A stretch of DNA of 64,000 bases, from NCBI GenBank assembly GCA_016715885.1, contig JADJXL010000019.1:186001-250000 (forward strand), written 5' to 3'. A program made the position numbers and the translations under genes. This DNA comes from Polyangiaceae bacterium. GTDB lineage: Bacteria > Myxococcota_A > Polyangia > Polyangiales > Polyangiaceae. Shown here one piece after another: positions 42,094 to 50,830 of the stretch (the first letter of the stretch is position 1; every line of letters begins with the position of its first letter). Under the pieces are notes generated by a model, which was not told the DNA's origin, did not search any database, and worked only from the letters and a program-made list of their open reading frames with translations.

Positions 42094-44540
42094 GATGCAC
42101 CAAAACGGAAATGCGGAAAGAGTTCCTCGTAACGTCGTCGTAATCGTTGAATGGCCTCTGTCGACGTCCACCCTGACAAGGTCGCGAGCAAGATGCGAAG
42201 GGCCTTGATTGCGGGCTCTTGTGGCAACCCCTCGAGCTGCGGTAACAGATACATTGCCATGGCTTCCGCACAACCATCCCCCGAAGCTTGCCGCCGACGC
42301 ATGTAATGAATCATGTCGAGCGCAATGGCTGGGCCAATCGGGCGATGGGCAAACAGTCCGCTTTCGCTGAATAACCGAGTCATGGGCCCGACCGCCTCCT
42401 CGGGCAGCGGCGGACTCATGCCTTCTCGGCGCGCATGGTTTTGGAGCAGGCGCGCGTAGATCTCATCACTCGGAGCGTCGATATGAATGATTGCGAAACG
42501 TCGCTGCACTGCGTAGGATAGCCGAAATAGCGACGTCTTGTCCCACGTATTCATCGTCGCAAGGACACGGAATGTGGGCGGCACGCGATACGTATGGGTC
42601 TTGTCGGGTCCAATCGATACGACGGATCCGTCCTCGCGCTGCAATGCCGTGTCGATGGCATGTCCGGAGAGTACGGTCATCAATTCGCCGAATGCTCGAT
42701 CGACATCGGCTCGGTTCAATTCGTCGATCACGAGCCATTGATATCGTTCAATCGCCCGAAGAAAAACGCCGGGCCGGAAAGCGAGCGTATTGTCCTTCTG
42801 CAAGGCATATCCACCCACGGTATCGAATGTCGTCCAATCGGCGGAAGCCGTCGCCATGAATGAGCCCGCGCAATAACCATCGCTTGCCGCAGCCTTGGCA
42901 AGCGCCTTTGCCATTTCTGTTTTTCCCGTACCTGGCGGTCCAACGAAAAGAATGTGCTTGCCCGCCGATAGCGCCGCGCACGCTTGCGCCATGACACCAT
43001 CGGGAAGTTCGAGATGTTGTGTGAACGATGCGCATCCTTCGGGCGTCAAGTCGAGTTTCGTGTCATCCCACGCAGAGGGTGCAATGGCGGTATGTTGATC
43101 CGGTTTCGTCGCGACATTATTCAACAGCGGATCGTCACCAATCACATCGCCATCGTCCTCATTGCCCTCCGACTCCTGGATCGTAGGCGATAAACCCCGC
43201 TCGGCGAGGATTTCATCGAGCCGCGCTTGAATCGTCATAACTTCATCAGCATGGTCGGCGAGCAGTTCTCGGCCGAAATCAGTCAATTCGTCACCGTCGT
43301 CATGTCTGTCCGTTGCGCCCAGCGACAGCAGCCAATTTCGACGAAACGCAACCTGGTTCGCCGTTTTCCAATCCTTGCCAATCAGTGCCGGAAGCAAGTC
43401 GCGAAGTGCAGCGGTTCCTGCGCGTCGAAGTGCTTTGATGATGACGAGAAGGTCGAGCACTCCCGTATATACCGAATGAAGCCGGTTGAAGAGCTCCTTG
43501 GATTGCCGCGACACGAGGTACGTTTCACCGTCCGCAGTGAGTGCAAACTGCTCATCGCGGAATTGTAAAAAGCCGAGATACAGGAGCAGGTTGATGTATC
43601 CGCTGCGCGCTGTCGATCCCGTGACCTCGTACCGATTCGTGAAAATTGCATGCAGAGCAATCTCCGAAATGGGCCCGGCTTGCAATTCTTCAAGCAAGGC
43701 CTCGAGCGTGCGTTTATATTGACGTACTCCACCCGGCAGCGGCCAAATGCCGTCCTTGCGCGGGCTTGCGGGCGACGGAATCGATTTTACTGGCGTATGG
43801 GATAAGCCGTTCGTCCCCTGAGTCGTCGAGTTTTTGATCGCCACTTTCTCGATATCGAATGGCGGCTTTCCGACGACGCCTCCTTGATCACCTCGAACGA
43901 AGAATGGCAATTTCAGCAGCGCGAGATGTACGAGCCGCTTGAATCCTTCTCCCGCAGATGGTTCAACATTACCACTCGGCAACTGGACAGAGAATGCTTC
44001 GACATACCAGGGCGATGTTCGAGGCAATTTCGCCCGTTCTACCGCAGCTTGAAGCGGATACGCAATACGCGTCATGACTTCGTCGGCGTTTTCGCCTCCG
44101 CGCTTGAATGGCGCAAAGGCTGCCGTGATTTGAGCGGTTTCGCCGTCGGCATGCCCGCGAATACGTAGGGCCACGGTGATCCACCCGATTTCTTGTCCCG
44201 TCGCAGCAACCGTCGTGCGGATGCCCGTCAGATCGCGGTAACTGCTTCCTCTTGGCCACCAGGCGACACTCAAAAGCAGTTCTGTGCTTCCACCTGGCCA
44301 GGTGCAACGCGCGCGTACAGCACCTGGCAATGGACCGTCGGCACTTTCGTCGAGCCCCTCGAGTCCGCGAGCTGGCCAGCGTGCCGAGGGCAATCGTTCG
44401 ACTTGCACCTCGACGGGCACGCCCTCGACCGTGATGGTCGTCGGCGCTGCGGCGTCGAGCACCGTCCTTATGGCGCGCAGCGCGATACGGTTTGCATCAG
44501 GTCGGTGCACGGCCGATTCGTCATGGGACTCTTTGAGCAT
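42090..44540 (-). CDS. mcrB: McrB-like AAA+ GTPase/ATPase
   Basis: 816 aa. The N-terminal 250 residues form an unclassified recognition domain (WWPRGSSYRDLTGIRTTVAA). The middle has two winged-helix-like parts (VRQYKRTLEALLEELQAGPI, LGFLQFRDEQFALTADG). AAA+ domain at about 530-720: Walker A FVGPPGTGKTEMAKAL, Walker B WLVIDELNRADVDRAFGELM, sensor ATMNTWDKTSLFRLSYA, and arginine-containing VQRRFA. The DELNRAD and MNxxDK motifs are McrB family marks. N-terminal domains define DNA specificity in this family, so this one may read an unusual modification. Confidence 0.8.
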   Translation of the reverse strand: MLKESHDESAVHRPDANRIALRAIRTVLDAAAPTTITVEGVPVEVQVERLPSARWPARGLEGLDESADGPLPGAVRARCTWPGGSTELLLSVAWWPRGSSYRDLTGIRTTVAATGQEIGWITVALRIRGHADGETAQITAAFAPFKRGGENADEVMTRIAYPLQAAVERAKLPRTSPWYVEAFSVQLPSGNVEPSAGEGFKRLVHLALLKLPFFVRGDQGGVVGKPPFDIEKVAIKNSTTQGTNGLSHTPVKSIPSPASPRKDGIWPLPGGVRQYKRTLEALLEELQAGPISEIALHAIFTNRYEVTGSTARSGYINLLLYLGFLQFRDEQFALTADGETYLVSRQSKELFNRLHSVYTGVLDLLVIIKALRRAGTAALRDLLPALIGKDWKTANQVAFRRNWLLSLGATDRHDDGDELTDFGRELLADHADEVMTIQARLDEILAERGLSPTIQESEGNEDDGDVIGDDPLLNNVATKPDQHTAIAPSAWDDTKLDLTPEGCASFTQHLELPDGVMAQACAALSAGKHILFVGPPGTGKTEMAKALAKAAASDGYCAGSFMATASADWTTFDTVGGYALQKDNTLAFRPGVFLRAIERYQWLVIDELNRADVDRAFGELMTVLSGHAIDTALQREDGSVVSIGPDKTHTYRVPPTFRVLATMNTWDKTSLFRLSYAVQRRFAIIHIDAPSDEIYARLLQNHARREGMSPPLPEEAVGPMTRLFSESGLFAHRPIGPAIALDMIHYMRRRQASGDGCAEAMAMYLLPQLEGLPQEPAIKALRILLATLSGWTSTEAIQRLRRRYEELFPHFRFGAS

Positions 44541-44642
44541 GGGAATTCGGGCAAGGTACTACGAACGGGCGGCGATTGGGAAGGATTGTGCTCCGTTGCG
44601 ATCAGATGCGTCGCTCACCCGCCAACAGTTCGACCAACCTTT

Positions 44643-44818
44643 CCCGTTGCCCACATGTTGCCCACGCGAGCGTACCTCTGCGTCGTTTCCCGTCTCGTCG
44701 TGTCGCGTTGCCTATGGCCCCCTCGTTATCGCAGCGTGGCTGAGGCGTTCCATTTTGTGTTGTTGTTTCAGTCAGTTACGAGGGGTTTGCCATAAGGAAG
44801 TTTCCCTATTCCTAAACC
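44643..44818 (+). repeat. Inner att-like arm of the left element
   Basis: About 175 bases almost identical in reverse to 45052-45228. Contains paired TTGCCCA at 44647-44653 and 44658-44664 and ends exactly at the core ATTCCTAAACC (44808-44818). The element side lies to the left, as expected for a P' arm of attR. Confidence 0.8.
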
Positions 44819-44870
44819 GTTGGTCGCAAGTTCGATTCTTGCCTGGGGCGCCAATCATTTCAAGCACTTA
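44808..44870 (+). other. Att site: tRNA 3' half and flank, copy 2
   Basis: 63 bases matching 15275-15337 with one mismatch. Core ATTCCTAAACC (44808-44818), then the tRNA T-arm and acceptor strand, ending GCGCCA at 44853. No 5' half precedes it; instead the TTGCCCA arm does. Together with copy 1 it delimits a direct-repeat-bounded element of about 29.5 kb. Confidence 0.75.
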
Positions 44871-45051
44871 CGCGCCCCCACCTCCTCGAACTTCCTCACC
44901 TGACTCAGCCGTGGCCTCACAGTGGCCTCAACCCTCCTCGAAAGGGTTTGCCCACGGAAGGATCCGCGAGCGTGCTCGACTTGAAGGCCGGACGGTCTGA
45001 GCCGGCGGCGACTTCTGTTGAGGTCCGCACAGCACGAGCGGCCCAGGCAGT
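44871..45051. other. Spacer between the two inner arms
   Basis: About 180 bases between the tRNA fragment and the inverted arm. Holds a near-tandem GTGGCCTCA pair (44910-44930) and TTTGCCCACG near 44950. No gene was seen. It may contain the host flank trapped between two insertions. Confidence 0.4.
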
Positions 45052-45228
45052 GGTTTAGGAATAGGGAAACTTCCTTATGGCAAACCCCTCGTAACTGACT
45101 GAAACAACAACACAAAATGGAACGCCTCAGCCACGCTGCGATAACGAGGGGGCCATGGGCAACGCGACACGACGAGACGGGAAACGACGCAGAGGTACGC
45201 CTGCGTGGGCAAATGTGGGCAACGGGCA
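45052..45228 (-). repeat. Inner att-like arm of the right element (inverted)
   Basis: Reverse complement of 44643-44818, with core ATTCCTAAACC on the minus strand at 45052-45062 and paired sites at 45206-45212 and 45216-45222. The core is followed, in this orientation, by unrelated sequence instead of the tRNA half, so only the core is shared there. Confidence 0.8.
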
Positions 45229-45334
45229 AGCGGTGGAAAATGTTGGGGAGGGTTTGTCGGGGAGGGAGAGGCTTGAACGGTGCCCGGCAGGACGTGCGGA
45301 TACTGAATGCTTCCATTACGAGGCCACTCAGACT

Positions 45335-45770
45335 TCATATTTGGGGATGGTTCATGCTCGCGCAGTTGACAACTGTCACCATCCCACCGGCATCGACCTT
45401 CTCCGCCACACCGGTCAGTAAACCCGGCAGTGATGCGAGTACCGCCGTCTCAGCAATGGTGACCCACGACCACTCGACCGGGGGATCCGCTCGTTCGGGT
45501 ACGCATTCCCCCATGGCTTCGTGGGCGAAAAAGAAAAAACCCTCCCACTGCGTGCCTAGCACGTCGTATACATCGTGCGCAACCAGCTTGAGCGACGTCA
45601 CAGGCGCTTCGATTGACGTTTCTTCTCGCAATTCACGCGCAGCCGCCTCGGCGGGCTTTTCGTCGGCCTCGACTTTGCCGCCAGGAAATTCCAAAATGGC
45701 CGTCCAGGCTCGCGCAGCACGAGGAATCGACCGTCAGCCCTGCGAATGACAACACGAACGAACGATTTCA
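45335..45770 (-). pseudogene. NUDIX hydrolase gene with a frameshift near 45690
   Basis: From ATG 45770: FVRVVIRRADGRFLVLREPG, then a one-base deletion in TTTTGGAATTT shifts the frame. The next frame continues EFPGGKVEADEKPAEAAARE then LREETSI, a near-complete NUDIX box (G-x5-E-x7-RE-L-x-EE), to the stop at 45335. If the frame is repaired it is about 145 aa and may hydrolyse a nucleoside diphosphate-linked compound. It overlaps the kinase-like gene upstream. Confidence 0.65.
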
Positions 45771-46410
45771 TGGCAAAACCCCAGCTTCGCAAAGCAACGC
45801 GAAAGGCGCTCGGCCGCATCTTCGACCGTTCCGAAGGCTTGGCGGAAGTGCACGATGCGAATATTCCGTTCGGCCGCAAGTTGCATCGCTGCTTCGATGA
45901 AGTAGCGCTGCGTCTCATAACTCTTCGAGAATGCTTCATCGCGATCGAGCGCGCGATTGCGACGAGCAAGCATCACTCGCCAATCCGACGGTTCAACTTG
46001 AACGTGACGATGCAATCTGCATCCGGTAGAATGCGCCAATCAGTACGTGCAATGCCCATAGCCAAGTCAAAATAATGATCATCTGGTGAGAGCAACCATT
46101 CCATGCCCGGACGGGCAAGATAGTGGGCAATGAGTTTGTCATAATATGAATCCACAAGCGCCACACCACCCGCTGCACGAATTCGATCTGCTTCGCGCAA
46201 AAGCGGCACACGCGCCGATCGGAACCACATGAGGCCCGTGAAATGGCAACACTGTTCCCATTGCAGAACGGCATTGCCCCATTCACGTTCTTCAGGCTCG
46301 AGAAAAACTCGAGCGTTGATCATCGAACCGAGAGCACCCATGACGGACGATTTTCCCGAACACGGCAACCCAACAGCAACGATAAGTTTTCCGGGTGTTT
46401 CCGCGGTCAT
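45734..46410 (-). pseudogene. Deoxynucleoside-kinase-like gene with a frameshift near 45990
   Basis: The start overlaps the EamA stop (ATGA). P-loop VAVGLPCSGKSSVMG, then FLEPEEREWG and VALVDSYYDK (DRSY-like), then VTFKLNRR where the first frame stops. The next frame continues WRVMLARRNRALDRDEAFSK, matching the lid region order of deoxynucleoside kinases. Repaired length is about 225 aa. It likely phosphorylates a (deoxy)nucleoside. One-base lesion, so it could be a sequencing error. Confidence 0.55.
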
Positions 46411-47330
46411 GTTTTTCCGATCTCGGTTGCGGAAAGCTCACGAGAATGAGCCGTGCGTTTAGCAATGCGCTGCGGAAAAAGTGACAGGACTGCAATACTG
46501 ACGATGCAAACGATACCGGCAATGATTTGACCTATCGACGGCCAGTGAGTCATCAGTGGCAGCGAATAAAAGAATACGAAGATCGGCCCAAGCGCTCGCA
46601 AAACATTGACGAGTGTGAACGATGCGGCACTAAGGGCACGATAATACAACCAAAGACCAGCAAACATCGTCACGAGGGAACAGCCGAGCACCCACACCGC
46701 CGCCCCGACATCCAATGACAAGAAAGCCCGTCCTTCGAGGGCTAGCCCCAAGACGGGCAGCACGATGGCAGCAAGCACCCGCGACCAGAATAACGTCGTG
46801 CTTGGTGTAGCACCGGAAGCGAAGCGTTTTGCCAGCAAATTCGCAAATGCAAAGCAAACGACATAACCCATTGAAAGGACGACGCCCCATGGCGATACCC
46901 GTTCGGCGTCGCCTTGAATGAATATCACCGTACTGCCTGTCGAAATAATAATCAGGGACCAGTCTCGCACCGAAAGTCGTTCATGCAGAACGAAAACGCC
47001 AAGAATGGCGCAAACGACAACGTACGAGCGCCCCACCAGCGACACAACAATCGGACTCAATTGCGCCAAACTCAGATACAAAAGTGCGAGCGCGGCTGCA
47101 TTCAGAAGAGAAAAGGCAGCCCATTGCCGAGTATCCTTCAGCGTAATAGCACGTCCTCGAAATCTGCTCCATACGGCCGCGGCCACAGTCATTCCAACAG
47201 CTTCGATGGTTGCGGCTTGAATGGGCGAGATGCGTCCCATGAGGACCTTCATCGCCGGATACCAGCCCGCCATGAGCATGACGGACCCGAGCGCCATCCA
47301 CAATCCCTGACGCGCCTTCGTTGCACCCAT
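46407..47330 (-). CDS. EamA/DMT-family transporter
   Basis: 307 aa from ATG 47330, 4 bases after the phosphorylase stop (a TTG at 47345 is possible). Ten hydrophobic segments in two EamA halves, for example LLNAAALALLYLSLAQLSPI, VVSLVGRSYVVVCAILGVFV and LVTMFAGLWLYYRALSAASF. The family exports or imports metabolites, including nucleosides. Overlap with the kinase gene and near-overlap with the phosphorylase suggest nucleoside transport; this is inferred only from context. Confidence 0.8.
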   Translation of the reverse strand: MGATKARQGLWMALGSVMLMAGWYPAMKVLMGRISPIQAATIEAVGMTVAAAVWSRFRGRAITLKDTRQWAAFSLLNAAALALLYLSLAQLSPIVVSLVGRSYVVVCAILGVFVLHERLSVRDWSLIIISTGSTVIFIQGDAERVSPWGVVLSMGYVVCFAFANLLAKRFASGATPSTTLFWSRVLAAIVLPVLGLALEGRAFLSLDVGAAVWVLGCSLVTMFAGLWLYYRALSAASFTLVNVLRALGPIFVFFYSLPLMTHWPSIGQIIAGIVCIVSIAVLSLFPQRIAKRTAHSRELSATEIGKT

Positions 47331-47334
47331 GGGA

Positions 47335-48951
47335 TTACCCGACAATGAAACACTCCTTGACGGCGACTATGAATTCATCCGTTACTTGCGGTTCAACGCT
47401 GAAAATCCAGCAGAGTGGCTGGCCTTCATTGATGTGGTCGCCTATCCGAAAGCCAATTCTGATGCCCGCTCGTGCTCGAAATGCACCGCCATAGTCATTG
47501 CCACCGGCACCAAGTCCAAAGTTGACGAGATGGCCAAGACGCCGTTGATCGATTCGCAGCAATTGACCCTCTCGCGCACTCGCAACCGGGATGTGCACTC
47601 CTGAAAGTCCGAGCGTGCCAAAGGGGTTTTGTCGCAATGCGTCGATGGTTTGTGGCCGAACGCCGTGCGCCTCGAGCAGCGTCTCGAACGCCAAACCGAC
47701 CTCCCCCGATTCGAACCACCCGCGCGCCTCGATCACCCACGCATCCGTAGTCGCGCTGCCGTGTGCGCGCAACATGAGGAGGCCATAGAACGTCAACACC
47801 AACTCACGCTGCTCGCGCAATGCACGGGCGTCCCAGTCAGAGGATGCGCCAATGCCCATCGTTGCCAATGCCTCCGCTACTTCGAGGGCATTGCCGATGG
47901 CCATTCCATTGGGCTGCGGCGTATCGGTCAGGTGAGCGGAGCATGGCACACCGCCTTCCGCAACAACGGAAAGCATAGCGTCGGCACAGCGACGCGCCTC
48001 GGCTTCCGAGCGGAGAAACGCCCCCTCACCGTATCGGACGTCGAGCAGCAGATGGTCGGCGGGGACGGCCAATTGTTTGCTCGCAATGCTTGCGACAATG
48101 AGCTCGTGTGATTCGATGGTTCCGGTCACGCTGCGCAATTGATAAAGCTTTCGATCAGCGGGATTGAGATCACCATGCGTAACCGTCATCGCGACACCGC
48201 AGCGTGACATGACTTCGATGCTCTCGTCACCGGGTTCGGGAAAGCGAAACCCAGGAATGGCCGATAGTTTGTCCCATGTTCCACCAGTAAAACCAAGCGA
48301 ACGTGCAACCAAGAAATTCGAGGCAATGGGGATATTTGTCGCCGCCTTGACGAGAACGCTTGGCAGGATTAGAGCTGCTTTTTCCGACAAGCCGCCCGTT
48401 GGATATCGTCGGACGAGTTTTCGGCCGGCAAGCGGAGCGGCACCACGATAGTCATAGGTGCGCCCGGAGTCTTTCATTGCGTGGGTCATGTCATGAAGGC
48501 ATTCCATAGACATGCCGCGCTCCATGACGGTTCCGAGCCACGCCGCGACCAGATGGGAGGGCAGTCGTTCGTGCACGTAATCGTCGAGGAATGCGCGAAG
48601 ATCTGCACACCGTGCAGCTCCATCGGTCCAATCGGCCCGCAGCACACGCGTCACGCGAGGATGCGGATTGACCGTCGGCACTGACAATGCCGAGCAATGC
48701 TCGGGAAATGCGGAGCGAAGCGTGGCCGTAACGTCTGGCAATTCGGCCGCGAGTTGCGCACACAATTGGGTTTCGATATTCGTTGCTGGGCGATGAAGAA
48801 GACGGGCAAGGACGGCAGCCTTGACGACGGGCGCGGTCGTAGATCGCGATAGAATCGCAGCCTCGGTTGCGGTAAGAGACGCACTTTGATTCAGTTTGTC
48901 AAGACAGCAGATGACGTCATCCATGGGCGCGTTTGGCAGTGCGTCGCTCAT
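47335..48951 (-). CDS. Thymidine/pyrimidine-nucleoside phosphorylase-like enzyme
   Basis: 538 aa. The central and C-terminal part follows the thymidine phosphorylase family: HDMTHAMKDSGRTYDY, RRYPTGGLSEKAALILPSVL (phosphate-binding KxSTGG-like), ARSLGFTGGTWDKLSAIPGF, and MTVTHGDLNPADRKLYQLR. The C-terminal alpha/beta domain is also visible. The N-terminal 110 residues are longer and unlike the usual helical domain. Predicted phosphorolysis of pyrimidine nucleosides. First gene of the four-gene nucleoside cluster next to the Pycsar pair. Confidence 0.7.
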   Translation of the reverse strand: MSDALPNAPMDDVICCLDKLNQSASLTATEAAILSRSTTAPVVKAAVLARLLHRPATNIETQLCAQLAAELPDVTATLRSAFPEHCSALSVPTVNPHPRVTRVLRADWTDGAARCADLRAFLDDYVHERLPSHLVAAWLGTVMERGMSMECLHDMTHAMKDSGRTYDYRGAAPLAGRKLVRRYPTGGLSEKAALILPSVLVKAATNIPIASNFLVARSLGFTGGTWDKLSAIPGFRFPEPGDESIEVMSRCGVAMTVTHGDLNPADRKLYQLRSVTGTIESHELIVASIASKQLAVPADHLLLDVRYGEGAFLRSEAEARRCADAMLSVVAEGGVPCSAHLTDTPQPNGMAIGNALEVAEALATMGIGASSDWDARALREQRELVLTFYGLLMLRAHGSATTDAWVIEARGWFESGEVGLAFETLLEAHGVRPQTIDALRQNPFGTLGLSGVHIPVASAREGQLLRIDQRRLGHLVNFGLGAGGNDYGGAFRARAGIRIGFRIGDHINEGQPLCWIFSVEPQVTDEFIVAVKECFIVG

Positions 48952-49016
48952 CGGCGCTCGCTCTAAAGCGGCTTGTCGGAAGGATGTATTGTTTCACGCC
49001 ACAATTTGAATCTTGG

Positions 49017-49928
49017 CTACCGCGAACCAAGTCGTTTTACGAGGGTACGTATTTCCTGGCACGCGGGGCCCAAGGCCGCTTCGATGTCGCTCGGCGCTAC
49101 AGGGACATTGTACTCGAGCGGCGTGATGCCGAGAAGATCCGACGGCGTCTTGATGTTCCCGCCACGCGGTCGAAGCAAGAGCGTTCGCTCACGCCCCAAC
49201 GCTCCCATGAACAAACCCAGCTCGAAGATCACGTTGTCACGAGGAGCGGGCGAGTCCGTTCCGCGGCTCTGCGTCGTGTCGTCACCCCGTAGCACGAATA
49301 GGGCAAAATCGGATCTTGCAGATTCGGCAAGCAGATCATTGACCGGAACGCCGGACGGGCCAAACACACCATTGCTCCAAATCGTCACGACCATTGGATC
49401 GTGCGTGAGCTCCTTTTGGACGATTCGCGCGATTTCAAGCCCTTCAACGGACGAACCAATGAAAAGCCTTGGTTGCGCGTTTGGCGTGCGCACGAGCGCC
49501 CCCCGTTCACGCAGACGATCCGCCAGCAAACGCGCAAAGCCGCGCCATAGCGCGGGATGTTGCTGTGCGATCTCAGTGATTTTCGATTCGGTGACCCATG
49601 CCGCAGCCGTTTCTTCAGACGCACGCACCGTTGCGCTGCGTTTCGCCTTGGGATCGATTGCGGTCATCTCACCGACGTGCTCGCCTGCCATTCGAGAAGC
49701 GACGCGCTGCGCGTTTACGAGAATATCGACACGACCTGCGAGCAGAAAGGCGACATCGTTGCCATTATCGTCCTGTTGCATGAGGACGTCACCCGCTTGA
49801 TGAACGCGAATATCCGCGGCGTCGGCGATTTGCTGCGCGATCGCTTGGTCATGCGCGACGGCCCGTTGCTCGAGGAGCGCGTCCAGGAGCCGACGACGGC
49901 CGTCTTGCCCTTCGAATCGGCTTTTCAT
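49017..49928 (-). CDS. pycTIR: Pycsar effector: cyclic-nucleotide-binding + TIR-like domain
   Basis: 303 aa. The ATG at 49928 overlaps the cyclase stop (ATGA). N-terminal cyclic-nucleotide-binding domain (residues about 10-135): IRVHQAGDVLMQQDDNGNDV, AFLLAGRVDILVNAQRVA, GEHVGEMTAIDP, RSATVRASEETAAAWV. C-terminal TIR-like domain of the CAP12/PycTIR kind: RLFIGSSVEGLEIARIVQKE, VVTIWSNGVFGPSG, RDNVIFELGLFMGALGR, with the likely catalytic Glu in FELG. In known Pycsar systems the effector binds cCMP or cUMP and degrades NAD+ to stop phage growth. Confidence 0.85.
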   Translation of the reverse strand: MKSRFEGQDGRRRLLDALLEQRAVAHDQAIAQQIADAADIRVHQAGDVLMQQDDNGNDVAFLLAGRVDILVNAQRVASRMAGEHVGEMTAIDPKAKRSATVRASEETAAAWVTESKITEIAQQHPALWRGFARLLADRLRERGALVRTPNAQPRLFIGSSVEGLEIARIVQKELTHDPMVVTIWSNGVFGPSGVPVNDLLAESARSDFALFVLRGDDTTQSRGTDSPAPRDNVIFELGLFMGALGRERTLLLRPRGGNIKTPSDLLGITPLEYNVPVAPSDIEAALGPACQEIRTLVKRLGSR

Positions 49929-50641
49929 TTGACCACCCAGCCATAGTTTGTCCTCCATGCTCGCTCGCGAGAACCATTATACTCAACGAAATCCTCCACC
50001 CACATATCCACACCATTAGCGAGTTTCGTATCACCGTCCATGTTGGTGCGACAGATATCGGATACATATACGCAATTGGGGGATCGGCCTCGATCGCTCA
50101 ACCTCACGGCCCGATTTACAGCATCTCCAAGCCAGACGAGATCGTTATGATTGTCGTTCCGAGCGAGACCGGCTTTTACGCAAAGGACTTGCCCATGATC
50201 GATACCAATGCCGAAATCGAGCACGTGCTGATACGGCTCGAACAGCTTCTTTACTGAATCTTCCGTCAACATCCACTTGATGTGCATCGCGGTTTTCACT
50301 GCCTTGTTGATCGTCGCCTTCTCGTTCTTCGGAAAAAACGCGAGGATGCTATCGCCGTTGTAGCTCCTGATTTGCCCACCTGCGTCCGCAATGAGCGTGG
50401 TTGCGGTGTACAGGTATGCCTTGTGGATTTTCGCCACGTTGTGCGCCTTGAATTGATTGAGCACTTTCGTGGACCCGCGCATGTCGATGTACAACGTCGA
50501 TGCCCAGAACCGCACGCCCGTATTCCCGAACGTGAGCCGGTTGTCACCTGGCCCAGGGATGCTGTCTGAGTCCGTGATCGAGTAGTCACCCGTGGCAAGC
50601 ACCTCTTTGAGTCGCCCGACGATGTCGTCCTTCATCCCCAT
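49925..50641 (-). CDS. pycC: Pycsar nucleotide cyclase
   Basis: 238 aa from ATG 50641 (AAGGGG 7 bases upstream). Class III cyclase fold: FWASTLYIDMRGSTKVLNQF with the first metal-binding Asp, then GGQIRSYNGDSILAFFPKNE with the second Asp, and GIGIDHGQVLCVKAGLARND. Stand-alone class III cyclase followed by a cyclic-nucleotide-binding/TIR effector is the PycC-PycTIR operon. The product (cCMP or cUMP) cannot be read from sequence. The cyclase probably senses phage infection. Confidence 0.85.
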   Translation of the reverse strand: MGMKDDIVGRLKEVLATGDYSITDSDSIPGPGDNRLTFGNTGVRFWASTLYIDMRGSTKVLNQFKAHNVAKIHKAYLYTATTLIADAGGQIRSYNGDSILAFFPKNEKATINKAVKTAMHIKWMLTEDSVKKLFEPYQHVLDFGIGIDHGQVLCVKAGLARNDNHNDLVWLGDAVNRAVRLSDRGRSPNCVYVSDICRTNMDGDTKLANGVDMWVEDFVEYNGSRERAWRTNYGWVVK

Positions 50642-50830
50642 GATTCGCCCCTTCATTCCCCTCGCCGAATGGGCGCTTGTTCGCCCTTGGAAGGGCCGAG
50701 CATCGTAAACCGCAAATTCTACGACGCAAGTGAGATTTGGAGATCGCGAAAGATTTCTTCTGCCGTCTCGACGGCTGCCCCCAAGACCGCCACGCCACAC
50801 AACGTTAAAAAGCTTACTTGTTCTAACAAC
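50642..50830. promoter_or_regulatory. Pycsar upstream region
   Basis: About 190 bases between the cyclase start and the end of the inverted repeat. The sequence is lower in GC than its neighbours (for example AACAACGTTAAAAAGCTTAC near 50800). No gene was seen; it presumably holds the Pycsar promoter. It marks one boundary of the swapped cargo. Confidence 0.4.

Noticed and set aside
42093..42273. N-terminal extension of the McrC-like gene to ATG 42273
   Set aside because: It would overlap McrB by 184 bases; the GTG overlapping the McrB stop is the natural coupled start.
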